Part shown: one piece after another, positions 45,903 through 54,226 of the stretch
Layout of the letters: each line of letters begins with the position of its first letter
Numbering within the stretch: position 1 is the first letter of the stretch
Assembly: GCF_001812805.1 (NCBI RefSeq)
Contig: NZ_KV810470.1
Span: 155,214-219,213, forward strand
Length of the DNA stretch: 64,000 nt
Direction of reading: 5' to 3'
Origin: Corynebacterium sp. HMSC078H07
GTDB taxonomy: Bacteria > Actinomycetota > Actinomycetes > Mycobacteriales > Mycobacteriaceae
Program-made: the position numbers and the translations under genes
The notes under the pieces: generated by a model
What the model saw: the letters and a program-made list of their open reading frames with translations, nothing else
Database searches by the model: none
What the model was told of the DNA's origin: nothing

Positions 45903-47459
45903 ATGAACGATGCCACCAACGCCTCCGAGCACACCCAGTTGCGCCGGCAGATAGATCAACTCTCTGAGCGCAACACCAAGCTCGCCGCCTTGTTGAAGGA
46001 TGCGCGCGTCAAGCTCCAGCAGCTTCTGGCTGAAGTTGACGCTTTGGCGGAACCTGCCTCCACGTATGGAGTCTTCCTAAGCTATTCCGGCCGGCCACAC
46101 GATTCGCGCCGCGATGCCGAGGTGTATACCAATGGCCGCGTCATGCGTGTGAAGATTTCGCCCAACCTCGAGCCTGGCTCTTTAAAGGTAGGCCAGCAGG
46201 TGCGCTTGGGCGAAGGTTTCGTTGTGGTGGAAGCTTGTGCACCGGTCAACACGGGCTCGCTTGCCACGCTTCACGAGCGCCTCGGCACCGACCGTGCAGT
46301 CATCACCAACTCCGCAGGGGAGGAGCAGGTCGTTGTGCTCGCCGCGCACCTGCGGGACAATGTGCGCGCCGGCGATACCCTTCTTATCGAGCCGAAGTCC
46401 GCCGTCGCGGCCGAACGCGTGCACAAAACTGAGGTGGCGCAGCTGACCCTCGAGGAAGTTCCAGACGTCTCTTACGATGACATTGGCGGACTTGATGAAC
46501 AGATTTCGCAGATTAGGGACTCTGTAGAGCTGCCTTTCCTCCACCCAGACCTCTACCGCCAATACGATCTTCAGCCGCCCAAAGGCGTGCTGCTCTATGG
46601 TCCCCCGGGATGCGGCAAGACCCTCATTGCCAAGGCTGTGGCGCATTCTCTGTCCACCTCCTTAGGCACGACTGCGCCCAGCTACTTCCTCAACGTCAAG
46701 GGCCCGGAGCTGCTCAACAAGTATGTTGGCGAAACCGAGCGCCGCATCCGACTCATCTTTGAACGCGCCCGCGAGCTGGCCTCTGAGCCTTCCGAAGACG
46801 GCAGCCTACGCCCAGTGATCATCTTCTTCGATGAGATGGAATCCATTTTCCGCACTCGCGGCTCCGGCGTGTCCTCCGATATGGAAACCACAGTGGTTCC
46901 GCAGCTGCTTACGGAGCTCGACGGCGTGGAAAAGCTCAACAATGTCATCGTCATCGGTGCGACCAACCGTGAAGAGCTCATAGATCCGGCCATCATGCGC
47001 CCAGGGCGCCTCGACATCAAGATTCGCATCAACCGTCCCACGAAAGACGGCGCGCGCGAGATCTTTGCCCGCCACTTCCCAGAGACGGTGCCACACGAGG
47101 GGGACCTCGCGGAGCTTATCGACGCCGCCGTGGACGATCTCTACGCTGACCGCCCCTTCGTTCGGCTGCTCTACGCCAATACTGAGCCGCGCGTGCTGCA
47201 TTACCGCGATTTCGTCTCTGGTGCGATGATTGCCAATATCGTCTCTCGTGCGAAGAAACTCGCCCTTAAAGAAGCGCTCGACTCAGCCGATGGAACTGGT
47301 CCTGGAATTACCGCACAGCACCTCCACGAGGCCATCGCCGCGGAGCAGGCCGAATCCGAGTATGTGCCTACTTCCGCCACACCGGAAGAATGGGCCAAGA
47401 TCGTCGCCGGAACCTCTGCCGGCGCACACGTCACCGGCGTCGAAGTGATGGGAGCATAA
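45903..47459 (+). CDS. arc: ARC/Mpa-type AAA+ ATPase of the Pup system
   Basis: Hexameric unfoldase that recognises Pup through its N-terminal coiled coil and pulls tagged proteins through its pore. The 518 residues show the coiled coil (about 10-48, [20 protein letters not shown]), two OB-type domains (50-185), Walker A GPPGCGKT (233-240), Walker [10 protein letters not shown] (D310, E311) and [19 protein letters not shown]. The C-terminus is [10 protein letters not shown]: the GQYL tail with which mycobacterial Mpa docks on the 20S proteasome is missing. This agrees with the lack of prcA/prcB here. ATG 45903 follows TAGGGT by 7 nt; dop starts 2 nt after its stop. Confidence 0.95.
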   Translation: MNDATNASEHTQLRRQIDQLSERNTKLAALLKDARVKLQQLLAEVDALAEPASTYGVFLSYSGRPHDSRRDAEVYTNGRVMRVKISPNLEPGSLKVGQQVRLGEGFVVVEACAPVNTGSLATLHERLGTDRAVITNSAGEEQVVVLAAHLRDNVRAGDTLLIEPKSAVAAERVHKTEVAQLTLEEVPDVSYDDIGGLDEQISQIRDSVELPFLHPDLYRQYDLQPPKGVLLYGPPGCGKTLIAKAVAHSLSTSLGTTAPSYFLNVKGPELLNKYVGETERRIRLIFERARELASEPSEDGSLRPVIIFFDEMESIFRTRGSGVSSDMETTVVPQLLTELDGVEKLNNVIVIGATNREELIDPAIMRPGRLDIKIRINRPTKDGAREIFARHFPETVPHEGDLAELIDAAVDDLYADRPFVRLLYANTEPRVLHYRDFVSGAMIANIVSRAKKLALKEALDSADGTGPGITAQHLHEAIAAEQAESEYVPTSATPEEWAKIVAGTSAGAHVTGVEVMGA

Positions 47460-47461
47460 CA

Positions 47462-49015
47462 ATGAGCCGTATCAACCGAGTCATGGGGACTGAAACCGAG
47501 TACGGTATTGCTACCCCGTCAAACCCAGCATTGTCTCCCATCGTGACCTCAACGCATGCCGTCGTAGCCTATGCCGCGCTGCACACCGGGGCACGTTCGC
47601 GCTGGGATTTCCGCGAGGAACACCCGCTGCGCGATAGCCGAGGGTTTGATCTCAAGCGCTATCACACCGTTCCCGTCGTAGATCCGAATGCGATCGGCGT
47701 CGCCAACGTAGTCACCGCCAATGGTGCCCGTTTCTATGTCGATCATGCGCACCCGGAGTACTCTTCGCCAGAATGCACAAACGCGTGGGATGCCATGCTG
47801 TACGACGCCGCCGGGGACCTCATCCTGCGCCGCGCCGCGGACGCCGTCAACGAGCTCACAGCCCAGGGCACCTCGGTCCTCGCACACCACGACCCGTGCC
47901 CGCCGTTGAAGTTCTACAAAAACAACGTCGACGGCAAAGGTGCATCCTATGGCAGCCACGAGAACTACCAGTACTCCCGTGGCACCGATTTTGAGGACAT
48001 TGCCCAGGGATTGATTCCCTTCTTCGTGACCCGCCAGGTGGTGACCGGCGCCGGCCGCATCGGCCTAGGACCCGATGGCGATGAACCCGGTTTCCAGATT
48101 TCCCAACGCGCGGACTATATCGAGACCGAGATTTCCCTAGAAACCACGCTCAACCGCGGCATTATCAATACCCGCGACGAGCCGCATGCGGTGGCAGAAG
48201 ACTTTGGCCGCCTCCACGTCATCATTGGTGACGCCAACATGTCCCAGACCTCGAATCTTCTCAAGCTCGGCATGACCTCGCTTGTGCTCGATGCCATCGA
48301 GGACGGCATCGACTTTAGTGACCTGCGCTTGGCAGATCCCGTGGCAGAGGTTCAGCGTGTCAGCCGCGACCTCACCTTGAGCCATGAGCTGGTGCTTCAT
48401 GACGGCCGCCGCCTCACCGCCCTCGACATCCTCCGTGACTACCGCGAACGCGTCACCGCCACCTCGGTGGCAGATGAGAAGGTTCTCGCTGCCTGGGACG
48501 AGGTTGTGGCACTTCTTGCTGACGACCCTTTGAAAGCTGCGCACCTGCTGGATTGGGTAGCCAAGTACCGCCTTATTAAGGGCTACCTCGACCGTGGTGT
48601 CGCCCCTGAGGATCCCAAGCTCGCGCTCATCGATCTTCAGTACACCGACATCGATCCCGCCAAGTCACTGCACCACGCGCTCGTGCGCAAAGGGCAGATG
48701 CGCACGCTCGTCACCGAAGAGGAGCTTATCCACGCCGCCGAGAATCCACCGAGTGATACTCGCGCCTACCTGCGCGGGCTCGCCACTCAGAAGTTTGGTG
48801 AGGACGTCCTCGCCGCTTCCTGGCAATCGCTGACATTCCACGTTGGCGAATCCAATGGCGCCGAGTCTGGCGCTGCCCATGTTCCCCTCGATGTGACCAC
48901 GCGGCTGGGGAGGGAAGACGTCGGCACGCTGCTCGAATCCAGCGCGCACGCGAAAGAACTCGTGGAGGGACTACGCCAGCTGGGCGTGCCCATCGAGTAC
49001 CCTACGTTGTATTAG
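47462..49015 (+). CDS. dop: Dop, Pup deamidase/depupylase
   Basis: Member of the carboxylate-amine ligase family that removes Pup from substrates and, where Pup ends in Gln, deamidates it. The 517 residues begin MSRINRVMGTETEYGIATP (ATP-binding glutamates E11, E13), contain the Dop-type ARFYVDHAHPEYSSPECTNAWD with the catalytic aspartate and the long Dop-specific insertion after TPSNPALSPIVTSTHAVVAYA, and NTRDEPHAVAEDFGRLHVIIGDANMSQ. Since the Pup here ends in Glu, only depupylation is needed. The ATG at 47462 is 2 nt after the arc stop. Confidence 0.95.
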   Translation: MSRINRVMGTETEYGIATPSNPALSPIVTSTHAVVAYAALHTGARSRWDFREEHPLRDSRGFDLKRYHTVPVVDPNAIGVANVVTANGARFYVDHAHPEYSSPECTNAWDAMLYDAAGDLILRRAADAVNELTAQGTSVLAHHDPCPPLKFYKNNVDGKGASYGSHENYQYSRGTDFEDIAQGLIPFFVTRQVVTGAGRIGLGPDGDEPGFQISQRADYIETEISLETTLNRGIINTRDEPHAVAEDFGRLHVIIGDANMSQTSNLLKLGMTSLVLDAIEDGIDFSDLRLADPVAEVQRVSRDLTLSHELVLHDGRRLTALDILRDYRERVTATSVADEKVLAAWDEVVALLADDPLKAAHLLDWVAKYRLIKGYLDRGVAPEDPKLALIDLQYTDIDPAKSLHHALVRKGQMRTLVTEEELIHAAENPPSDTRAYLRGLATQKFGEDVLAASWQSLTFHVGESNGAESGAAHVPLDVTTRLGREDVGTLLESSAHAKELVEGLRQLGVPIEYPTLY

Positions 49016-49071
49016 AGCGCGCGTCTTAACCTGCGTCATCTCGTTTGTAGCTCACGAAAGGAGCCTTCACC

Positions 49072-49263
49072 ATGAGTGGCAACCAATCCCAGATCAATGC
49101 CGGAGGCGGCAACAACTCCGGCGAAAACGCCGAAGAGTTCGAGTCCGGTCAGGTCAGCATCAACACCGCTGGTACCGACGATCTCCTCGATGAGATCGAT
49201 GGCTTGCTGGAGTCCAACGCCGAAGAGTTTGTGCGCTCCTACGTCCAAAAGGGCGGCGAATAA
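49072..49263 (+). CDS. pup: Pup, prokaryotic ubiquitin-like protein
   Basis: Small disordered tag protein that is linked through its C-terminal glutamate to lysines of target proteins. The 63 residues end in [12 protein letters not shown]: the last residue is Glu, not Gln as in mycobacteria, so PafA can use it directly. The helical part [23 protein letters not shown] (about 38-60) binds the ARC coiled coil. ATG 49072 has AAAGGAG upstream. pafA starts 2 nt after its stop; in mycobacteria prcB and prcA lie in between. Confidence 0.97.
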   Translation: MSGNQSQINAGGGNNSGENAEEFESGQVSINTAGTDDLLDEIDGLLESNAEEFVRSYVQKGGE

Positions 49264-49265
49264 AG

Positions 49266-50693
49266 GTGGAGAACACCGCCGATACTGCGCCTGTATACGC
49301 TCGGCGCATCATGGGCATTGAAACCGAGTACGGTATCACCGCCTCAACGGCTTCCGGTCAGCGGGCATTGTCCCCAGATGAGATTGCCCGCCTGCTTTTT
49401 CGCCCCGTCGTGGCGGAGTACTCTTCCTCAAATATTTTCGCTCCCAATGCGTCGCGCCTCTACCTCGATGTGGGGTCCCACCCAGAAGTTGCTACGGCGG
49501 AGTGCGATAGCTTGAGCCAGCTCATCGCCTACGAGCGCGCTGGTGATGTGATGGTGGACCGCCTAGCTCGACAAGCAGAAGAGGCTCTCGCCGCACAAGG
49601 CGAAGAACGCGCAGTCTACCTGTTCAAAAATAACGTGGACTCCGCTGGAAACTCTTATGGCTGCCATGAGAACTACCTCATTGGCCGCCAGATTGTGCTC
49701 AAGGACTTGGGCCAGGCGCTGCTGCCGTTCTTGATTACCCGCCAGCTCATCTGTGGCGCTGGAATGATCCAGAAGGCTAAGGGCGATGAGCCGGCACGTT
49801 TCGTGCTGTCGCAACGCGCCGACCAGGTATGGGAAGGCGTGTCCTCGGCGACGACTCGATCAAGGCCCATCATCAATACGCGCGATGAGCCCCACGGCAA
49901 TTCCAAGCTTTACCGGCGCATGCACGTCATCGTGGGTGACTCGAACATGGCGGAACCGACAATGGCGCTTAAGGTAGGCTCCGCCCTGCTGATGCTGGAG
50001 ATGCTTGAGGCAGGCTTCGACGTACCGCAGTTTTCCGTACAGGATCCTATCCACCACATTCGCGCAATTGCTCTCGATCCCACGGGGAGCACGGCTCTGC
50101 CGCTTGACGATGGCTCCACGGTCACCTCCCTAGAGGTCCAACAGGCCTTGTGCGATGCTGCTGCGCGTTGGCTTGACCACCGCGAGGATGCCGGTACCCC
50201 TACCGCGGAGATGGCACGCGTGGTTGACCTGTGGCAGCGTACGCTCGCGGCCATCGAGCTCCAGGATTTTTCCGGAATTGACCGCGAGATCGATTGGGTC
50301 ATCAAGCGAAGCCTTCTGGAGCGCTACCGCACCCGCCTAGGAGGGGAGTGGAGCCACCCCAAGCTGGCCCAAGTTGACCTGACCTACCACGATATTCGCC
50401 CCGGACGCGGGCTCTATAGCGTGCTCGAGCAGCGAGGCATGGTTAAGCGCTGGATTGATGATGCTGCCATCGCTGCTGCCGTTGAGGAGCCGCCTCAGAC
50501 TACGCGTGCCAAGCTGCGCGGTGAGTTCCTTGCCACCGCGCGTGAGCTCAATGCGGCCATCACGGTGGATTGGACACGGATGAAGGTCAACCGTCCAGAG
50601 CCCATGACAGAAGAGTTTTCCGAGCCCTTCGTGTCCGCGGACCCGCGCTTGGATGGATTGTTAGACTACATGCGTTCGCACCACAGCGTTTAG
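49266..50693 (+). CDS. pafA: PafA, Pup ligase
   Basis: ATP-dependent ligase that phosphorylates the C-terminal glutamate of Pup and joins it to a substrate lysine. The 475 residues contain RRIMGIETEYGIT (13-25, metal/ATP glutamates), SRLYLDVGSHPE (63-74, catalytic D68), YLFKNNVDSAGNSYGCHENYL and TRSRPIINTRDEPHG. Where I remember HPEYATAEC in other PafA proteins, this one has HPEVATAEC (V75). The GTG start at 49266 lies 2 nt after the pup stop. It is cotranscribed with arc, dop and pup, and pafB follows after 58 nt. Confidence 0.95.
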   Translation: MENTADTAPVYARRIMGIETEYGITASTASGQRALSPDEIARLLFRPVVAEYSSSNIFAPNASRLYLDVGSHPEVATAECDSLSQLIAYERAGDVMVDRLARQAEEALAAQGEERAVYLFKNNVDSAGNSYGCHENYLIGRQIVLKDLGQALLPFLITRQLICGAGMIQKAKGDEPARFVLSQRADQVWEGVSSATTRSRPIINTRDEPHGNSKLYRRMHVIVGDSNMAEPTMALKVGSALLMLEMLEAGFDVPQFSVQDPIHHIRAIALDPTGSTALPLDDGSTVTSLEVQQALCDAAARWLDHREDAGTPTAEMARVVDLWQRTLAAIELQDFSGIDREIDWVIKRSLLERYRTRLGGEWSHPKLAQVDLTYHDIRPGRGLYSVLEQRGMVKRWIDDAAIAAAVEEPPQTTRAKLRGEFLATARELNAAITVDWTRMKVNRPEPMTEEFSEPFVSADPRLDGLLDYMRSHHSV

Positions 50694-50751
50694 CGCTTAG
50701 CTCACGCCCCATTGAAAAGCCGCCGTCTTGAGCCTGAAGGAGCCTAGCACT

Positions 50752-51750
50752 ATGCCGTCGTCCACTGACCGCACAGCCACCCGGGCTCCTGCACGGGATA
50801 TGGCTATCGAAAGGCTCACCAACCTCACCTTCGCGTTGCACGGTGCCGCTCACCAGGGAGGTGTTCCAGACCGGAGTGCGTCTTGGATTCGCAGCCATGT
50901 CGAGGGCTACCAGGACAAAAGCGACGATGCCTTTAGCAAGCTGCTCTCCCGCGATATACGTACACTGCAGCGCGCCGGTGTGCCGGTGGTGCATTCCAGT
51001 GGTGCTGAGGGGCCGCTTTACCGGCTCAACCCGGAGGACTACCAGCTTCCGCCGGTCGATTTCACTCCCGAGGAAGCCATGGTCCTTGGCGTGGCCGGAG
51101 GTATTGGCACGCCTGGGGGTCTTAGCGACTTCAGTTTGTCCGCGTGGACCAAGATTGCTGCCTCGGGCGCTTCCCGTGACCTTTCTGGAGCACCCGTATA
51201 CACGGCCGTCAATGACATGACCAAGCTTAGCCCGGAGCTGGTCAAGGCTGTTCTCACCGCCGTCCGCGCTGGCGTGCGCATTTCCTTTGACTACTACGCC
51301 ACTCCGGCCTCCGAACCGGTGCGCCGACTCATGGATCCCTGGGGCCTGGTCAATCACCGTGACCGTGTCTACCTCGTGGGCTGGGACGCTGACCGTGAGG
51401 CTCCACGCACCTTTCGCGCTACACGTATCGATGATGTCCGCCGTTCCCGCCAAGAGGCCACGCATCTCGAGCAGAGTGCACCACTGCAAGACCTCGTCGT
51501 CGCAGCCCTACAGCGAGGTGAAACCGTCACTGCGGTGCTCGAGGTACCTCAAGGCCAGGCCGCGGAATTAGTGGATGCGGGGACGCGGCGCTCGGATGAG
51601 CGCGTCGAGCTTTGCGACGTCGATCGTGATTGGCTCATCCGCACTGCCGCAGGCTACGCACCGGACGTTGTTGTCCTTGAGCCTGAGGACGTCCGCGCTG
51701 ACATCCTGTTTTTGCTTCGCCAAGGTAGGGAGGAAGAAGCCCATGGCTGA
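50752..51750 (+). CDS. pafB: PafB, WYL-domain transcriptional activator
   Basis: Half of the heteromeric PafBC activator, which turns on the RecA-independent DNA-damage response in mycobacteria. The 332 residues have an N-terminal winged helix (AIERLTNLTFALHG ... LLSRDIRTLQRAGVPVV, about 15-85) and a WYL domain (about 170-250: VRISFDYYATPASEPVRRLMDPWGLVNHRDRVYLVGWDADR) that senses damage-linked ligand, plus a C-terminal domain. ATG 50752 is chosen for its GAAGGAG site; the frame is open to 50728. Its end overlaps pafC by 8 nt. Confidence 0.93.
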   Translation: MPSSTDRTATRAPARDMAIERLTNLTFALHGAAHQGGVPDRSASWIRSHVEGYQDKSDDAFSKLLSRDIRTLQRAGVPVVHSSGAEGPLYRLNPEDYQLPPVDFTPEEAMVLGVAGGIGTPGGLSDFSLSAWTKIAASGASRDLSGAPVYTAVNDMTKLSPELVKAVLTAVRAGVRISFDYYATPASEPVRRLMDPWGLVNHRDRVYLVGWDADREAPRTFRATRIDDVRRSRQEATHLEQSAPLQDLVVAALQRGETVTAVLEVPQGQAAELVDAGTRRSDERVELCDVDRDWLIRTAAGYAPDVVVLEPEDVRADILFLLRQGREEEAHG

Positions 51751-52705
51751 TCAGTCCCACAAGTTGCAGGCGCTCGTGCGCTCCCTCAACCTGATCCCGT
51801 ATCTGCGCAACCATCCGGGTCTGAGTCCTATGGAAGCTGCTGAGGACCTCGGGATGACGCCCGTGGAGCTTAAAGACGCCATCGATAGGCTCTTTTGCTC
51901 CGGTGTGGGGCGCAATACTGAAGACCTCATTGATTTGAGCTTCAGCTACCGCGATGGCATTGAAATCTACAATGACCAGGGCTTAACCCAAGCGCTACGC
52001 CTTACGCCAACGGAAGCCGGCGCGCTGCTGCTCACCCTCGAATCCTTGGAAGCAATGCCGGGGCTTGTCGACGTCTCCGCGGTCCATTCCGCCGCTTCCA
52101 AGTTGCGCGCCATTATGGATGACAAGACTGCCGCCATCTACGATTCCCTGGCCACCACAGACCCCGAGGAATCCGAGGTGCAGGCGGCGCTTGCGAGGGC
52201 CGTCGACAAGCGCCAGCAAGTACGTTTCACGTACTGGAGCAGGTCCTCTAACCGCACCACCGAACGCACGGTTCACCCAGCTCGTATCTTCATCGTGGAT
52301 GGTGAACCCTATCTGGCGGCGTGGGATGACCCAGCGGGGGAGCACCGCACGTTCCGCCTTGACCGCATGCACAATGTTGAGGTTCTCGATGCTGCCGCGA
52401 CCCCTCACTTGAGGGAGTTGGACTTCAACCCCGATTCACCCTTTGGTCTAGATCACACTCTCACCGCTCAGATTGAGATTCACCAAGAGTTCACCTGGCT
52501 AGCAGAGCACTATGACATCACTCTCGGTGAAGAGTTAGGAAATGGCCTCATAGCTGCGACGATGCCGGTCGGATCGGAAGACTGGTTTAGCCGTTTTGCC
52601 CTTGGTCAGGGCGATAGGTTGCGTGTTGTGGGGCCTGAGAAACTGGTTAAGACGATTTCGCAGCATAGAAAACGCGCCGTGGAGCGTTATACTAGTGGCT
52701 CGTAA
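51743..52705 (+). CDS. pafC: PafC, WYL-domain transcriptional activator
   Basis: Partner of PafB with the same layout, 320 residues: winged helix (LQALVRSLNLIPYLRNHPGLSPMEAAEDLGMTPVELKDAIDRL, about 8-50), WYL domain (about 155-230: VRFTYWSRSSNRTTERTVHPARIFIVDGEPYLAAWDD) and C-terminal domain. The start is ATG 51743, eight bases inside the end of pafB, so the two subunits are translationally coupled. The tatA promoter lies inside its last codons. Confidence 0.93.
   Translation: MADQSHKLQALVRSLNLIPYLRNHPGLSPMEAAEDLGMTPVELKDAIDRLFCSGVGRNTEDLIDLSFSYRDGIEIYNDQGLTQALRLTPTEAGALLLTLESLEAMPGLVDVSAVHSAASKLRAIMDDKTAAIYDSLATTDPEESEVQAALARAVDKRQQVRFTYWSRSSNRTTERTVHPARIFIVDGEPYLAAWDDPAGEHRTFRLDRMHNVEVLDAAATPHLRELDFNPDSPFGLDHTLTAQIEIHQEFTWLAEHYDITLGEELGNGLIAATMPVGSEDWFSRFALGQGDRLRVVGPEKLVKTISQHRKRAVERYTSGS
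52688..52693 (+). promoter_or_regulatory. -10 element for tatA
   Basis: TATACT, a near-perfect hexamer within the pafC 3' end; would give a leader of about 80 nt to tatA. Confidence 0.5.
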
Positions 52706-52778
52706 ATGGGAGCACGGTCGGCTTTCACAAAGGTGATTCCGTGACTCAATCACTTAACAGAATGAAATGAGGAATCTC

Positions 52779-53039
52779 ATGCCGGGACCTTGGGAATGGG
52801 CAATCATCATCCTAATCGTAGTGTTGCTCTTCGGCGCCAAAAAGTTGCCCGAGCTAGCACGTTCGTTGGGACGCTCTATGCGCATCTTCAAGTCCGAGGT
52901 CAAGGAGATGAAGGACGAGAACAACACCACTAACGAGCAGGGTCAGATCGCTACATCGAAGAAGAACGACGAGGACTTCTGGAATAGCCCAGAGATGCAG
53001 CCGCGCTCGACCAAGCCGGTTGACGGCACGCAAGACTAG
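52779..53039 (+). CDS. tatA: TatA, twin-arginine translocase subunit
   Basis: Pore-forming subunit of the Tat system for export of folded proteins. 86 residues: a short N-out segment, one membrane helix ([28 protein letters not shown]; the FGAKKLPEL hinge is diagnostic) followed by an amphipathic helix ([14 protein letters not shown]) and an acidic polar tail. The start is ATG 52779 (GAGGAATCTC upstream), 4 codons inside the first in-frame ATG at 52767. tatC follows after 56 nt. Confidence 0.95.
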   Translation: MPGPWEWAIIILIVVLLFGAKKLPELARSLGRSMRIFKSEVKEMKDENNTTNEQGQIATSKKNDEDFWNSPEMQPRSTKPVDGTQD

Positions 53040-53060
53040 GCGCGGTCCTCACACCACTAC

Positions 53061-53066
53061 TAGAAT
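53061..53066 (+). promoter_or_regulatory. Possible -10 for tatC
   Basis: TAGAAT, 29 nt before the tatC start; leaves room for the GGGGAGG site. Confidence 0.35.
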
Positions 53067-53095
53067 TTTCTGCCTGAGAGGGGAGGACGTGTGCC

Positions 53096-54148
53096 TTGAG
53101 CGATAGGAGCACACCACCAACTACTACGACGACGTCTCGCAGGCAGAAATGGACCTCAAAGCTTCGCCGCAAGCCTAAGAACCCTACCGGGGAGATGACC
53201 CTAGTTCAGCACCTGCAAGAACTACGCAGGCGTATCGTCATCTCTCTGCTGGCGCTCATTGTGGGCACCATCATCGGCTTTGTCTGGTATCAGAACGCCC
53301 CGTTTAACATAGCGCCGCTCGGCGAAATCCTTCGCGGACCATACTGTTCGCTGCCTGAGGAAAGTCGCGTTTCCTTTACTGCTGACGGCGAATGCCGCCT
53401 TCTGGCTACTAGCCCCTTTGAAATGCTGATGCTGCGTATGAAGGTTGGCGCACTGGCTGGGGTTGTCTTGGCTTCACCAATCTGGCTCTACCAAGTGTGG
53501 GCCTTTGTCGTTCCTGGCCTGCATAAGAACGAACGGCGCTTCACCTTTTTCTTCGTGACCTCCGCCGTGGTCCTCTTCGTGCTTGGAGCTGTGCTGGCCT
53601 ACTTCATCCTTTCTGTAGGACTCGAGTTTCTCATGGGAATGGGTTCTGAGTACCAAACTGCAGCGCTCACCGGCGAACGGTATTTCTACTTCCTGCTGGC
53701 GCTGCTCATGATTTTCGGCGTGAGCTTCGAAATCCCGCTGCTCATCGTGTGCCTCAATTTAGTCGGCGTTTTGGAGTACCAGCACGTTAAAGACAAACGC
53801 CGCATCGTCATCGTCGTGATCATGGTGTTTGCAGCGGTGGTCACCCCGGGCCAGGATCCTTTCTCCATGCTGGTCTTGGCGTTGGCACTGGTCTTGCTCG
53901 TAGAAATCGCTTTCCAGTTTTGCCGTATCAACGACAAGCGCAACAACCGTAAGCGCCCAGAGTGGATGGACCTCGACGATGAGACAGCCTCTCCACTGGG
54001 CGAGGGGCCAGGCGGCATTGAGGCACCGACTCCCGTTGAAGCCCCGACGAGTGTCTCGGCGTCTCCATCGCCCTCCAAGGCCACTCCGCAGAGCTCCCAG
54101 CCAAGTACACAGCCGCCCCAGGGTGGGTTCTTCGACGACGTTCTCTAA
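53096..54148 (+). CDS. tatC: TatC, twin-arginine translocase receptor
   Basis: Receptor for twin-arginine signal peptides. 350 residues: a basic N-terminal tail, MTLVQHLQELRRRIVISLLALIVGT (the conserved HLxELRRR before helix 1), six membrane helices between about 45 and 280, FEMLMLRMKVGALAGVVLASPIWLYQVWAFVVPGLHKNERR (helix 2 region with the conserved glutamate-proline stretch), and TPGQDPFSML before helix 5-6. A Pro/Ser/Thr-rich tail of 65 residues follows, as in other actinobacteria. The only fitting start is TTG 53096 behind GGGGAGG. Confidence 0.93.
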   Translation: MSDRSTPPTTTTTSRRQKWTSKLRRKPKNPTGEMTLVQHLQELRRRIVISLLALIVGTIIGFVWYQNAPFNIAPLGEILRGPYCSLPEESRVSFTADGECRLLATSPFEMLMLRMKVGALAGVVLASPIWLYQVWAFVVPGLHKNERRFTFFFVTSAVVLFVLGAVLAYFILSVGLEFLMGMGSEYQTAALTGERYFYFLLALLMIFGVSFEIPLLIVCLNLVGVLEYQHVKDKRRIVIVVIMVFAAVVTPGQDPFSMLVLALALVLLVEIAFQFCRINDKRNNRKRPEWMDLDDETASPLGEGPGGIEAPTPVEAPTSVSASPSPSKATPQSSQPSTQPPQGGFFDDVL

Positions 54149-54212
54149 ACCTGCCGTTTCCAACTTCTAATTGAGACAGGCGCCTCACTGCGCCGAAGGT
54201 GCGCTGGGCAGG

Positions 54213-54218
54213 TACCCT
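54213..54218 (+). promoter_or_regulatory. -10 element for helY (leaderless)
   Basis: TACCCT, 8 nt before ATG 54227; favours this ATG over the TTG at 54221. Confidence 0.45.
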
Positions 54219-54226
54219 GGGTGCTT

